From Magnetococcales bacterium (lineage in GTDB: Bacteria; Pseudomonadota; Magnetococcia; Magnetococcales; DC0425bin3): a stretch of DNA of 18,152 bases. The stretch lies in contig JADGCJ010000020.1 of assembly GCA_015229045.1 (NCBI GenBank), positions 18,843 through 36,994 of the forward strand. The letters are read 5' to 3'. Of this stretch, positions 1 through 6,721 are shown piece by piece. Positions within the stretch are counted from its first letter, which is position 1. Each line of letters opens with the position of its first letter. The position numbers and the translations under genes are program-made. Under the pieces are notes generated by a model, which had not been told where the DNA came from, ran no database searches, and was given only the letters and a program-made list of their open reading frames with translations.

Positions 1-161
1 AACCCCACCAGGACTCTGTACCTCCTCAAGAAAGGCCTGGACATGAAAGCCTTTGTCAGGGCTTCGCCCCGAACCCCACCAGGACTCTGTACCTCCTCAA
101 GAAAGGCCTGGACATGAAAGCCTTTGTCAGGGCTTCGCCCCGAACCCCACCAGGACTCTGT
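1..161. repeat. 71-bp tandem repeat array (continues off left edge)
   Basis: Two successive 71-bp units (1-71 and 72-142) appear identical by eye, and a third begins at 143 but diverges after 161. Each unit carries GGGGCTTCGCCCC, a perfect hairpin with a TTC loop, and an AAAGGC...GCCTTT inverted pair. The array starts at base 1, so its true length is unknown. Nothing in it looks coding. It belongs to the same dispersed palindromic family as the copies at 89-205 and 3334-3449. Confidence 0.9.
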
Positions 162-205
162 CCTGGACCTGCCAGGGAGCCAGCCCCCTGGACCCCGGTT
201 CGTTT
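89..205 (+). repeat. Dispersed palindromic repeat, left copy
   Basis: This stretch matches the reverse complement of 3334-3449 over about 116 bp with roughly eight mismatches counted by eye and no gap. It contains three hairpin-forming segments: GGGGCTTCGCCCC, CAGGACTCTGTCCTG, and a CCAGGG...CCCTGG pair. The layout resembles REP/BIME-type intergenic elements, which can stabilise mRNA ends or act as recombination sites. No role can be read from the sequence. Confidence 0.85.
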
Positions 206-630
206 TCCAAAGCGGACGCAGTTCAGCCGTCTGGTCCGCAATATGAACACCACGGAGGGCGTAGTGGACGACGCACGACCCGGCATCGTGCACCGAAGAA
301 AAGAGGATCCCCTGTAAAAATATGCGGCATATCGGCGATATTGATGCCACAATGCAAGAGGCTCGGGCCATGGGCTTCAAGAGGCCTGGGCCATGGGCCT
401 GCGGTGCGCCGGGATCCGGCACCCCGCTCGCTTCCCCGAGACCGGAGTGTAACCTGAATGCCTTCAATGGTCAATTCGTGCGGATGATGACAACCCTTTC
501 GTGAGGAGCCGTCCGTGACAAGCGTCAGGAGCAACTTTTCCTTGTCTGGCAGGAGCGCATGGCGGCACACTGGGTGCGGTGTTGTTTTTGTCACCTGGCG
601 ATTTACTTTTCTTTGACAGGAGCCTGAGCG
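206..630. other. Intergenic region upstream of the copper protein
   Basis: No convincing gene is seen here; the open frames are shadows without ribosome sites. The stretch holds a 23-bp tandem duplication at 355-400 and a spaced inverted pair GACAAG (517-522) / CTTGTC (541-546). It probably contains the promoter of the gene at 631, but no clear -35/-10 pair can be singled out. Confidence 0.5.
355..400. repeat. 23-bp tandem direct duplication
   Basis: Two adjacent 23-bp copies (355-377 and 378-400) begin CAAGAGGC and share GGGCCATGGGC, with only a few differences. The shared core includes a GCCATGGC-like palindrome. It lies in the non-coding leader of the cupredoxin gene. Confidence 0.75.
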
Positions 631-1092
631 ATGAAAAAAACTGTTCTGTTCCGGTGGACTCTGGCGGCATCCATGCTGGGGACGGCCCCTTGCGCGGTCG
701 CGGCGGACTACGTTGTCAACAGCCCGGAGATCGTCAAAGCCGCCGATTGGAAAACGACGGAAAAGGTCACGGTGACATTCGACGAGTATTCTTACAAGCC
801 AAAACGGCTTGTTTTCAAAGCCGGAAAGACCTATCAGCTCATCCTCAAAAATACCGGCGAAAAAAAGCACTATTTTACGGCACCCGAATTTTACAAATCC
901 ATCGCCACCAGAAAGATCCAGTCCGACAAGGATGGCGAGATCAAGGTGCCCTATCTGGACGCGGTGGAGTTGATGGTTGGTGGTCAGCTGGACATCTATT
1001 TCGTGCCGGTCACGAAAGGGGAATACCCCGTCTATTGCACCATCGAAGACCACCAGAAGCAGGGTATGGAAGGCCAACTGGTGATCGAGTGA
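631..1092 (+). CDS. Exported cupredoxin-like type 1 copper protein
   Basis: This 153-residue protein begins with a typical signal peptide (KK at 2-3, hydrophobic core about 5-20, probable cleavage after Ala25 in AVAA). The mature part is a single cupredoxin-like beta domain of about 128 residues. The expected type 1 copper ligands are visible: His80 in EKKHYF, then Cys136, His141 and Met146 in the C-terminal loop (C-x4-H-x4-M). Proteins of this fold shuttle electrons in the periplasm or bind copper. The start is supported by ACAGGAG at 616-622, eight bases upstream. The next gene downstream is an exported heme-binding protein, so a shared periplasmic electron-transfer role is plausible but inferred. 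A MITE-like repeat begins at the last base of its stop codon. The family is clear; the specific partner is unknown. Confidence 0.88.
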   Translation: MKKTVLFRWTLAASMLGTAPCAVAADYVVNSPEIVKAADWKTTEKVTVTFDEYSYKPKRLVFKAGKTYQLILKNTGEKKHYFTAPEFYKSIATRKIQSDKDGEIKVPYLDAVELMVGGQLDIYFVPVTKGEYPVYCTIEDHQKQGMEGQLVIE

Positions 1093-1216
1093 CTCCAGTT
1101 TCAGATCGAGATGGAAGCGAAGCGACGACGCATGAGCGACGAGACAGTGCGTGTTGGATACGGCGAGGGGCGAGTGAGTCAGTCAACGAAGCGGAGACTT
1201 GATCTGGAATGGGAAT
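1092..1216. mobile_element. MITE-like 125-bp element, copy 1
   Basis: A non-autonomous element is suggested by terminal inverted repeats. The right end (1198-1216) reads, in reverse complement, ATTCCCATTCCAGATCAAG and matches the left end of the second copy (18042-18060) at 18 of 19 positions. This copy's own left end (1092-1110) matches that left end at about 15 of 19. The interior aligns without gaps to 18043-18152, with about 17 differences in 110 bp. Its first base is the last base of the cupredoxin stop codon (TGA 1090-1092). Read in the frame of that gene it is open for 41 codons up to TAG at 1216-1218. No transposase is encoded. Confidence 0.72.
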
Positions 1217-1244
1217 AGCCTTCAAGTCCAGGGGGGGGTATCCT

Positions 1245-2144
1245 ATGCGTTTTCGTGTCAGGCGGTTGGTGTGCTCCACCCCGATGTGGAGGGGTGTCTG
1301 CGCAGGCGTTTTTTTGTCCTTGTTGTCAGGTTCCGGTTTGGGGAACGCCGCGCCCCCGATCCAGATCCGGGTGGTTTCCCTGCCTTCGGCCCCGGTGGTG
1401 GATGGTTCTCTCGGAGAGTGGGGGAAAGAGGGCTGGAGTTCCGTCCCGCTCCATCCGGCCAAGGAGGGTGACGGAGACAATTTTACGGGGGTACTGACGG
1501 TTGAGTTGAAAGCCGGTGTTTTCGGGGAGCGGATCTATCTGGCAGCCCGCTGGCCGGACCCGGCTGCCGACATGGAATATCGTCCCTGGAAGTGGATAGG
1601 ATCGCAGTACAAGCGCAGCAAACAAAGGGATGACATGCTTGCGGTACGGTTTGACATGGGGGGTGATTATGCCGACTGCATGTTCTCCAAGACAGACTAC
1701 AAGGTGGATCTGTGGCAGTGGTCTGCGGGACGCAGCGACAAAGTGGGGCTGGCCGAGGATTTTACCCAGATCATCTCCACATCCATGCAGGAGTCGGCGG
1801 CTGAATATGAAATTCCGGGGGGGGGAACGGTTTATATTCGCAAGGTGCGTGATTCTGGCGACCCGCTCTACGAAAACACCGAAGCCCCCGCAGAAAAGCA
1901 GAGTGACACCCTTCCCGGTATCAAGGTGTTGAACGGAGGTTCGGGCAGCCTGGTCGATGTGAGCGCCAAAGGAGTCTGGAAGGATGGCTTCTGGTCGCTG
2001 GAGTTGTCGCGCAAGCTGGACACCAGCCATGACGACGACGTCAAACTCACTGGCATCAAGGAGATCAGAGGGGCTGTCGCCGTGTTCAACAACGGCTATG
2101 CCGAGCATAAAAGCGTGTCCGATACCTTGATGTTTGTTTTTTGA
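1245..2144 (+). CDS. Exported ethylbenzene dehydrogenase gamma-like heme-binding protein
   Basis: With the start at 1245 the protein has 299 residues. The first 36 form a signal peptide (several Arg, a hydrophobic core, GNAA before the mature end). The rest looks like the EB_dh heme b domain of ethylbenzene dehydrogenase gamma and related periplasmic cytochromes. Typical signs are an early VDG...EW segment, a DDMLAVRFDM strand, the DLWQWSAGRSD motif followed by a conserved AED, and a C-terminal strand ending TLMFVF. The axial heme ligands cannot be assigned with certainty by eye. The in-frame ATG at 1209 is rejected because it lies in the terminal repeat of the upstream MITE-like element; 1245 has a G-rich AGGGGGGGG stretch before it. 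The gene follows the cupredoxin, so the two may exchange electrons in the periplasm (inference). No catalytic molybdenum subunit is present nearby. Confidence 0.78.
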   Translation: MRFRVRRLVCSTPMWRGVCAGVFLSLLSGSGLGNAAPPIQIRVVSLPSAPVVDGSLGEWGKEGWSSVPLHPAKEGDGDNFTGVLTVELKAGVFGERIYLAARWPDPAADMEYRPWKWIGSQYKRSKQRDDMLAVRFDMGGDYADCMFSKTDYKVDLWQWSAGRSDKVGLAEDFTQIISTSMQESAAEYEIPGGGTVYIRKVRDSGDPLYENTEAPAEKQSDTLPGIKVLNGGSGSLVDVSAKGVWKDGFWSLELSRKLDTSHDDDVKLTGIKEIRGAVAVFNNGYAEHKSVSDTLMFVF

Positions 2145-2198
2145 GTTTCACGATGCACGGAGAGTCTGGAGGGAGATCATGGCCGGGGCTGTCAGGCT

Positions 2199-3320
2199 CT
2201 ACCGCTCCCTCGTGAACCTGTTGACCAGCAGGGAGGGATAGGCTTCGCATGGACTCCAGCACCGGGGACACTCTCCGGCGCGGACTCTCTCCCGGGTGGT
2301 ACGGGCCGCTGCCAGAATGGGGGCGAGGTGGTACGCATGCTCGCGTATGTTTCCCAGGGGATGATCCCAGATGGTACAGGGGTATACCTGGCCGGTCGGG
2401 TCCAAAAATACCGAACTGGCCAGCGACTGACAGGGATGGGGAGAGTTGCCATGATCAAGAAAAACCGGGGCAAGACGTAAAAAACGGCGTTCCAGAAAAG
2501 CGATCGGATCGAGAAAACGGCGTTGGTGTTGCCGAAACCAGGCAAGATCATGAGCGTACGGCTCCCTGGAAAGGGGGGGCCACTCCCGGTTCGTGTTGCC
2601 ATAGTAATGGGCGGAACGGTGCGCCAGATTGATGTGGAAATCATGGATGTCGATGCCCGGCAAATGCTCCTGTGCCGCACGGACCGTGGCGGGAAACTCC
2701 CCGGCGTTCAGGTGGGAGAGGGTGAAGCCAAAAAACATGCGGAACCCGGCATGGCACAGAGGACGTAATTCGGCAAAAAGGCGCAGGCAGGCACTCCAGT
2801 TGCCGGGGCATCCACGCAAGCGGTCATGCAACGCCGGGGGGCCATCCAGGCTGATGGTCAGGGTGAACAGGGGGGGGTTGGCAAGCAGAACTGTCCGGAC
2901 AAGAGTCATGATCGCCGGATGGTTGAGACCGTTGGTCGGAATATGCAGATGAAACAGGCGTCGCTGATGGCGCATGACGGCTTCCACGATGTCCGGGGCA
3001 TCGGGACGTTCGGCCACTTCGCCGCCTGTAAGATCGATCCAGGAGAAACGGTCATTGCGGGTCAGGAAGGTGATGATCTCTTGCGTGGTCAGCTCTTTCC
3101 CGTCCACCGGCTTTTGCCAGATGCCGCAGATGGCGCAACGAGAGTTGCATCGGTTGGTGACGGCGAAAGTCAATTTATAGGGCCGGGATCGCTCGGCCAG
3201 ATTGGCCTTGAGAATGTCCAGGGCCAGCCCCAGACGCCGCCGGAGGAGTTGCGAATGCCTGAAAATCCCCGCATGGGCGGACCAGGACCACAGAAACCAC
3301 CTTTGAAAGAACGTAACCAT
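2199..3320 (-). CDS. Radical SAM protein with SPASM-type C-terminal domain
   Basis: This 373-residue protein carries the radical SAM cluster motif C58-x3-C62-x2-C65 (CNSRCAICGIW), which binds the 4Fe-4S cluster that cleaves S-adenosylmethionine. The DLTGGEV segment (about 96-102) supplies the SAM-contacting GGE motif, and SLDG lies at 157-160. The C-terminal part has Cys297, Cys315, Cys351, Cys354 and Cys358, a pattern like the SPASM/Twitch domain that holds auxiliary Fe-S clusters, as in peptide-maturing enzymes and sulfatase maturases. It converges on the heme-protein gene with a 54-bp gap and no obvious terminator between them. Its start lies 13 bp from the end of a palindromic repeat, with no strong ribosome site. 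No small precursor peptide is recognisable beside it, so the substrate is unknown. Confidence 0.85.
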   Translation of the reverse strand: MVTFFQRWFLWSWSAHAGIFRHSQLLRRRLGLALDILKANLAERSRPYKLTFAVTNRCNSRCAICGIWQKPVDGKELTTQEIITFLTRNDRFSWIDLTGGEVAERPDAPDIVEAVMRHQRRLFHLHIPTNGLNHPAIMTLVRTVLLANPPLFTLTISLDGPPALHDRLRGCPGNWSACLRLFAELRPLCHAGFRMFFGFTLSHLNAGEFPATVRAAQEHLPGIDIHDFHINLAHRSAHYYGNTNREWPPLSREPYAHDLAWFRQHQRRFLDPIAFLERRFLRLAPVFLDHGNSPHPCQSLASSVFLDPTGQVYPCTIWDHPLGNIREHAYHLAPILAAARTTRERVRAGECPRCWSPCEAYPSLLVNRFTRER

Positions 3321-3333
3321 TCAGCACCCGGCA

Positions 3334-3449
3334 ACGAATCGGGGTCCAGGGAGCTGGCCCCCTGGCAGGTCCAGGACAGAGTCCTGGTGGGGTTCGGGGC
3401 GAAGCCCCGACAAAGTCTTTCATGTCCAGGCCCTTCTCGAGGGGGTACC
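3334..3449 (-). repeat. Dispersed palindromic repeat, right inverted copy
   Basis: This is the reverse-complement partner of 89-205, with about eight mismatches. The hairpin cores GGGGCTTCGCCCC, CAGGACAGAGTCCTG and CCAGGGAGCTGGCCCCCTGG are all retained. It occupies the space directly upstream of the radical SAM start, so it is likely transcribed into that gene's leader unless the promoter lies within the 13 bp between. Confidence 0.85.
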
Positions 3450-3646
3450 TGGGCAGTTACGAAAAAACAATCCGGAGACTCCGGTTGGTAGCACGTTCTG
3501 GGTCAACTCGAGTCGTCGCTTGTATCAATGGCACACCTGGTGCAAGGTGTATCGCGACTGGATGACAAGCGGACGGGAGGGCCTGCGCTCCTCCTTTTGA
3601 CTGGGCTTGTCGAGGCTGAAGAAGACCAACGTGTCGAGTCAAGACC
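3450..3646. other. Intergenic region upstream of the pilus operon
   Basis: The region lies between two divergent genes and, together with the palindromic repeat before it, leaves more than 300 bases without a convincing gene. It contains a perfect short palindrome CCGGAGACTCCGG (3472-3484), a sigma-54-like site (3529-3545), and ACACCT...AGGTGT inverted arms around that site. A 58-codon open frame from 3527 overlaps the promoter-like site and the next gene, and is not believed. Confidence 0.5.
3529..3545 (+). promoter_or_regulatory. Candidate sigma-54 (RpoN) promoter
   Basis: The sequence TGGCACACCTGGTGCAA has GG at 3530-3531 and GC at 3542-3543, separated by exactly ten bases, as required for -24/-12 promoters. 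It differs from the TGGCAC-N5-TTGCA consensus at one conserved position. Transcription would start near 3555, about 90 bp before the ATG at 3647. Sigma-54 commonly drives pilus and flagellar genes. No activator gene or binding site is visible in the window. Confidence 0.45.
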
Positions 3647-4879
3647 ATGCGTACATTCCAACTCCGTGATGTGTGCCGACTGCCCTGGTTCGTTTTCCTG
3701 CTGATGGTGTCGTTGACCCTGTTGTGCTCGAGCAATCTCTTCTCGTTTCACACCATGCAGACCATCTATCTGGAAAAACACGACTATGCCTTGTCGCGCA
3801 AGCGATTCATCCAGGCACGGAATCTATACAATGCCGTTTCTCAGGTCCAGAATCAACTCACGGACATTTCCGCCACCCTGGGACTCGATCGTCTGGATCA
3901 GGGATTCGACCGCGCCCGACAGGCGGCGGAGGAGTTTCGTGCGGGGTTGGCCAATCTGCGACAGCTCATGAGCAGGCAGGTATATGGCATGGATTCTCCA
4001 TTTGATCTGACCTCCATGCCTGAACAATTCGACCGATTCTATGCGCAAGGTATCGACATGGCCCATGCCTACATCCAGAGCGGAACTTTGCGCGGCAACC
4101 AGAAAATGATCGCCTTCGACGCCCAGGCCGATCAGCTTCGGGAGAGTTTGACCGGCCTGATCTCGATACTGGAACAGCACACAAAGCGTTGGCAGCGGAA
4201 AATGGCCCAATCCCCGGATGTCTTCGTGATCCCCTCTGGTGTATCGAACGTGTTGTGGCTCCATCTGCTGGGCAGCGGAACCCGTGCCCATCTCATCGAG
4301 TTTCTGACCTGGTTTACCGAAAGCGCGCATCATCAGGATCGACGTGTCGATCTGAGTCTTCTGGCTCAGGAGCTGCGGGGCAACGTCATCGAGGTCCAGC
4401 AATGGCTGACGGATCTCTCCGCCACCCGCGGTCGGGACGGCCTGGATGAAGGTGCCACGCAGGCCCTCAGATCGGCGGAACATTTTCGCGCCAGGCTGCC
4501 TGCCTTGCTGATTTTGGTGAAGGGAGCCAACGATCAGGGTCGGGAAGACAAGGTTGCCCACCTCGATACCCGGTTCGAAGAGTTTTACGCCAGAGGCCAG
4601 GCCATGGCGACGGCCTACATCCAGGGTGGTGCCAAACAGGGCAACCCGTTGATGACAGAGTTTGACAACATGGCCGACGATCTTGAAAAAGAGCTGTTGC
4701 AGTTCATCATTCCCGCCATGGAGGAGGCCCACGCCGAAAACTACCGGATGGAACTGGTGCATCACTCTCTCCAGGATGTGCGCAAGGCCCTTTTCCTTGT
4801 GCTGTTCCTCTCTTTGGCTGCCACCGTTGGCAGCATTCTGTGGCTTGTTTCTTGCTTGAAGTCCAACCAGCGCTCGTAA
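3647..4879 (+). CDS. Membrane protein with duplicated four-helix sensor domain and no output domain
   Basis: The 410-residue protein has a transmembrane helix near the N terminus (about 13-33) and another near the C terminus (about 380-403), leaving a large helical region, presumably periplasmic. That region holds two copies of one module about 183 residues apart. Residues 66-87 and 249-270 share VQ..LTD(I/L)SAT..D.LD.G, and residues 131-158 and 313-340 share FYA.G..MA.AYIQ.G...GN.......FD. Such modules look like ligand-binding domains of bacterial chemoreceptors. The chain ends nine or so residues after the second helix, where a receptor would continue into HAMP and signalling domains. It lies 24 bp upstream of the secretin gene, so it is probably co-transcribed with the pilus genes and may sense or transmit a signal to that machine (inference). 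No good ribosome site is visible. The exact family is not recognised. Confidence 0.75.
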   Translation: MRTFQLRDVCRLPWFVFLLMVSLTLLCSSNLFSFHTMQTIYLEKHDYALSRKRFIQARNLYNAVSQVQNQLTDISATLGLDRLDQGFDRARQAAEEFRAGLANLRQLMSRQVYGMDSPFDLTSMPEQFDRFYAQGIDMAHAYIQSGTLRGNQKMIAFDAQADQLRESLTGLISILEQHTKRWQRKMAQSPDVFVIPSGVSNVLWLHLLGSGTRAHLIEFLTWFTESAHHQDRRVDLSLLAQELRGNVIEVQQWLTDLSATRGRDGLDEGATQALRSAEHFRARLPALLILVKGANDQGREDKVAHLDTRFEEFYARGQAMATAYIQGGAKQGNPLMTEFDNMADDLEKELLQFIIPAMEEAHAENYRMELVHHSLQDVRKALFLVLFLSLAATVGSILWLVSCLKSNQRS

Positions 4880-4903
4880 CTCAGGCGGAAACGCGACTTC
4901 AGG

Positions 4904-6721
4904 GTGGTGACTTTGGCAACATTGATCGCAACATGGCGCAGACGCTTGCCTGTCTGGTTCAGGCTCGCGGGGGTTGGTTGTGTCTCGTTGGGCGTGGGGT
5001 GTACGCCCGCGCCTCATCTGGGCGATTTGACCGGACAGGTCACGCCGCCGACTGCCGGAGCGGCCAACGCCAGGGACGGATCCATCCCCAGTACGGTCAA
5101 GGTCTCTTCGTTTCTGCCGAAAGAAAACGACGATAAAAATCTGGTTCAGTCCACCTATACCGTGGTGGTCACCGATGTACCCGTTCGCGAGGTGTTGTTT
5201 GCCCTGGCGCGGGATGCGAACCTGAACGTCGACATCGTGCCGGGCATCACAGGCAATGTGACGCTCAACGCCATCGATCAGACGCTGCCCAGAGTGCTGG
5301 ACCGCATCGCCCGCCAGACCAACATTCGCTACCAGATCAGGGATAATGTCCTGGCTGTGGAGCCGGATCTCCCTTTCCGACGCACCTACCGGGTGGATTA
5401 TGTCACCGTGGCCAGGAAGATGGAGTCCGAGGTGGCCATTGCCACCACGGTCGCTTCCACGGGCGCCAACTCTCCGGGCATCAACAACAGCTCCACTGTC
5501 AAGCTGGGCAGCTCCTCCACCATCGATTTTTGGCGGAACCTGATCGCCAATCTGAACGAGATTGTCGGCAAGAACAAGCAGGAAGAGAAGAGAGACGACA
5601 AGAGAGAAGAGAAAAAAGAAGAGAAAAAAGAAGAGAAAAAGGCCGACAAGAAGGAGGAGAAAAAAGAAGACAAGAAAGAGGAGAAAAAAGAGGACAAGGA
5701 TGATGAAAACAAGAAAATCATCTGGAACGAGGCCACGGGAATCGTCAGTGTTCTGGCCACGTCCAGACAACACGCCGAGGTCGAGGAGTTCATCGACCGG
5801 GTTGTGCGCAGTGCCCAGCGTCAGGTACTCATCGAGGCCACGGTGGTCGAAGTCCGTCTTTCCGATCAATTCCAGTCGGGAATCGACTGGTCCCTGGTCA
5901 AGCAGGATGGCTCCACCGACCAAAACAACCTCTCTTCGATGATTGCCAAACGGTTGGATGCCGCTCCGTTCACCAAACTGACCCTGAACAAGACCAAAAT
6001 TCCGTTTCTGACGGATGTACTGGGGCAGAGGGACGTTTCCGCCACACTGCACATGCTCAGCAAGTTTGGCAAAACCAAGGTGCTTTCGTCGCCACGAATC
6101 ACGGTCCTGAACAACCAGACGGCCATTTTGCGGGTCACCACCAACGAGGTCTATTTCCAGATCCGCGTGACCGAGCCAACTTTCAATGACAACGGCTCCC
6201 TGAGGACGTCGGGCACCAGCGAGACCCAGATTCGTACCGTACCCCTGGGCTTCATCATGCAGGTCACGCCGCAGATCAGCCAATCGGAGGTCATCACCCT
6301 GAACATTCGCCCGACCATCCAGCGGGTGGAAAAATGGGTGGACAATCCCGACCCGAATCTGCGCGTCAATCTCGCCGCCGGCGCCAACTTTGTGCCACCG
6401 CAGGTGCCCGTGGTCCAGGTCCAGGAAATGGATTCGATGTTGCGCGTTCCCAACGGTCATGTGGCAGTCATGGGTGGGCTGATGGAGAACTCCCGCACAA
6501 AGGATTCCAATGGAATCCCCCTGCTCTCGGAGGTTCCGTGGATCGGTGCCCTGTTCGGCTATCGGAATGAACAGACAACCAAGAGCGAGTTGGTCATCTT
6601 TCTTCGCCCGGTGATCTCCCTGGAACCGCGCGACTTGTTGGGTCCGGGCGATACGCAGATCTACTCCGACAGGGATGCTCCGCTCCCCGAGACCTGGGTT
6701 CGGGATAAATCAGCCCTATGA
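4904..6721 (+). CDS. mshL: MSHA-type outer-membrane secretin MshL
   Basis: The 605-residue protein would form the gated outer-membrane ring through which the pilus exits. Residues 1-33 are an export signal (RRR at 12-14, then a hydrophobic stretch) ending in a weak lipobox-like GVGC at 30-33. An STN/N0 domain follows at about 86-153. Residues 224-271 are a highly charged Lys/Glu/Asp-rich insert. The secretin-type N domain lies around 272-330, and the conserved secretin beta-barrel domain at about 391-570: SSPRITVLNNQTA, the VPLGF...VTPQIS segment, VPNGHVAVMGGLM and VPWIGALFG. The start is a GTG; a second GTG at 4907 or a TTG at 4913 are alternatives, as no clear ribosome site decides. It overlaps the next gene by 4 bp (ATGA), indicating translational coupling. 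MshL is the best match over PilQ or GspD because of the MSHA-like neighbours. Confidence 0.88.
   Translation: MVTLATLIATWRRRLPVWFRLAGVGCVSLGVGCTPAPHLGDLTGQVTPPTAGAANARDGSIPSTVKVSSFLPKENDDKNLVQSTYTVVVTDVPVREVLFALARDANLNVDIVPGITGNVTLNAIDQTLPRVLDRIARQTNIRYQIRDNVLAVEPDLPFRRTYRVDYVTVARKMESEVAIATTVASTGANSPGINNSSTVKLGSSSTIDFWRNLIANLNEIVGKNKQEEKRDDKREEKKEEKKEEKKADKKEEKKEDKKEEKKEDKDDENKKIIWNEATGIVSVLATSRQHAEVEEFIDRVVRSAQRQVLIEATVVEVRLSDQFQSGIDWSLVKQDGSTDQNNLSSMIAKRLDAAPFTKLTLNKTKIPFLTDVLGQRDVSATLHMLSKFGKTKVLSSPRITVLNNQTAILRVTTNEVYFQIRVTEPTFNDNGSLRTSGTSETQIRTVPLGFIMQVTPQISQSEVITLNIRPTIQRVEKWVDNPDPNLRVNLAAGANFVPPQVPVVQVQEMDSMLRVPNGHVAVMGGLMENSRTKDSNGIPLLSEVPWIGALFGYRNEQTTKSELVIFLRPVISLEPRDLLGPGDTQIYSDRDAPLPETWVRDKSAL
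5573..5716 (+). repeat. Purine-rich low-complexity tract coding a Lys/Glu/Asp insert in MshL
   Basis: About 144 bases are almost entirely A and G on the plus strand, built from repeated GAA, AAA, AAG, GAG and GAC codons. They encode residues 224-271 of the secretin, made up mostly of EEKK and EDKK units. The tract lies between the first N-terminal domain and the secretin core. Confidence 0.85.

Noticed and set aside
1..161. Possible CRISPR array at the left edge
   Set aside because: The 71-bp units are contiguous with no unique spacers, and no cas genes are present.
223..1077. 284-codon minus-strand frame opposite the cupredoxin
   Set aside because: The plus-strand gene has a signal peptide, ribosome site and copper ligands; the minus frame runs into the repeat region and has no recognisable feature.
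1209..1244. Upstream ATG for the heme-binding protein at 1209
   Set aside because: It lies in the right terminal repeat of the MITE-like element and adds 12 residues before a normal signal peptide; 1245 is the better start.
3460..3490. Terminator-like hairpin CCGGAGTCTCCGG followed by T-rich sequence on the minus strand
   Set aside because: The stem is only about five pairs with a tiny loop, and no minus-strand gene lies upstream for it to terminate.
3527..3703. 58-codon open frame before the sensor protein
   Set aside because: It overlaps the sigma-54-like site and the start of the next gene, has no ribosome site and no recognisable sequence.
3824..6460. Very long open frame on the minus strand (878 codons), with similar long antisense frames at 8463-10166, 10478-13351 and 13364-16330
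   Set aside because: All lie opposite well-supported genes; high GC at third positions keeps the opposite strand open. Their translations are low-complexity and show no domain.
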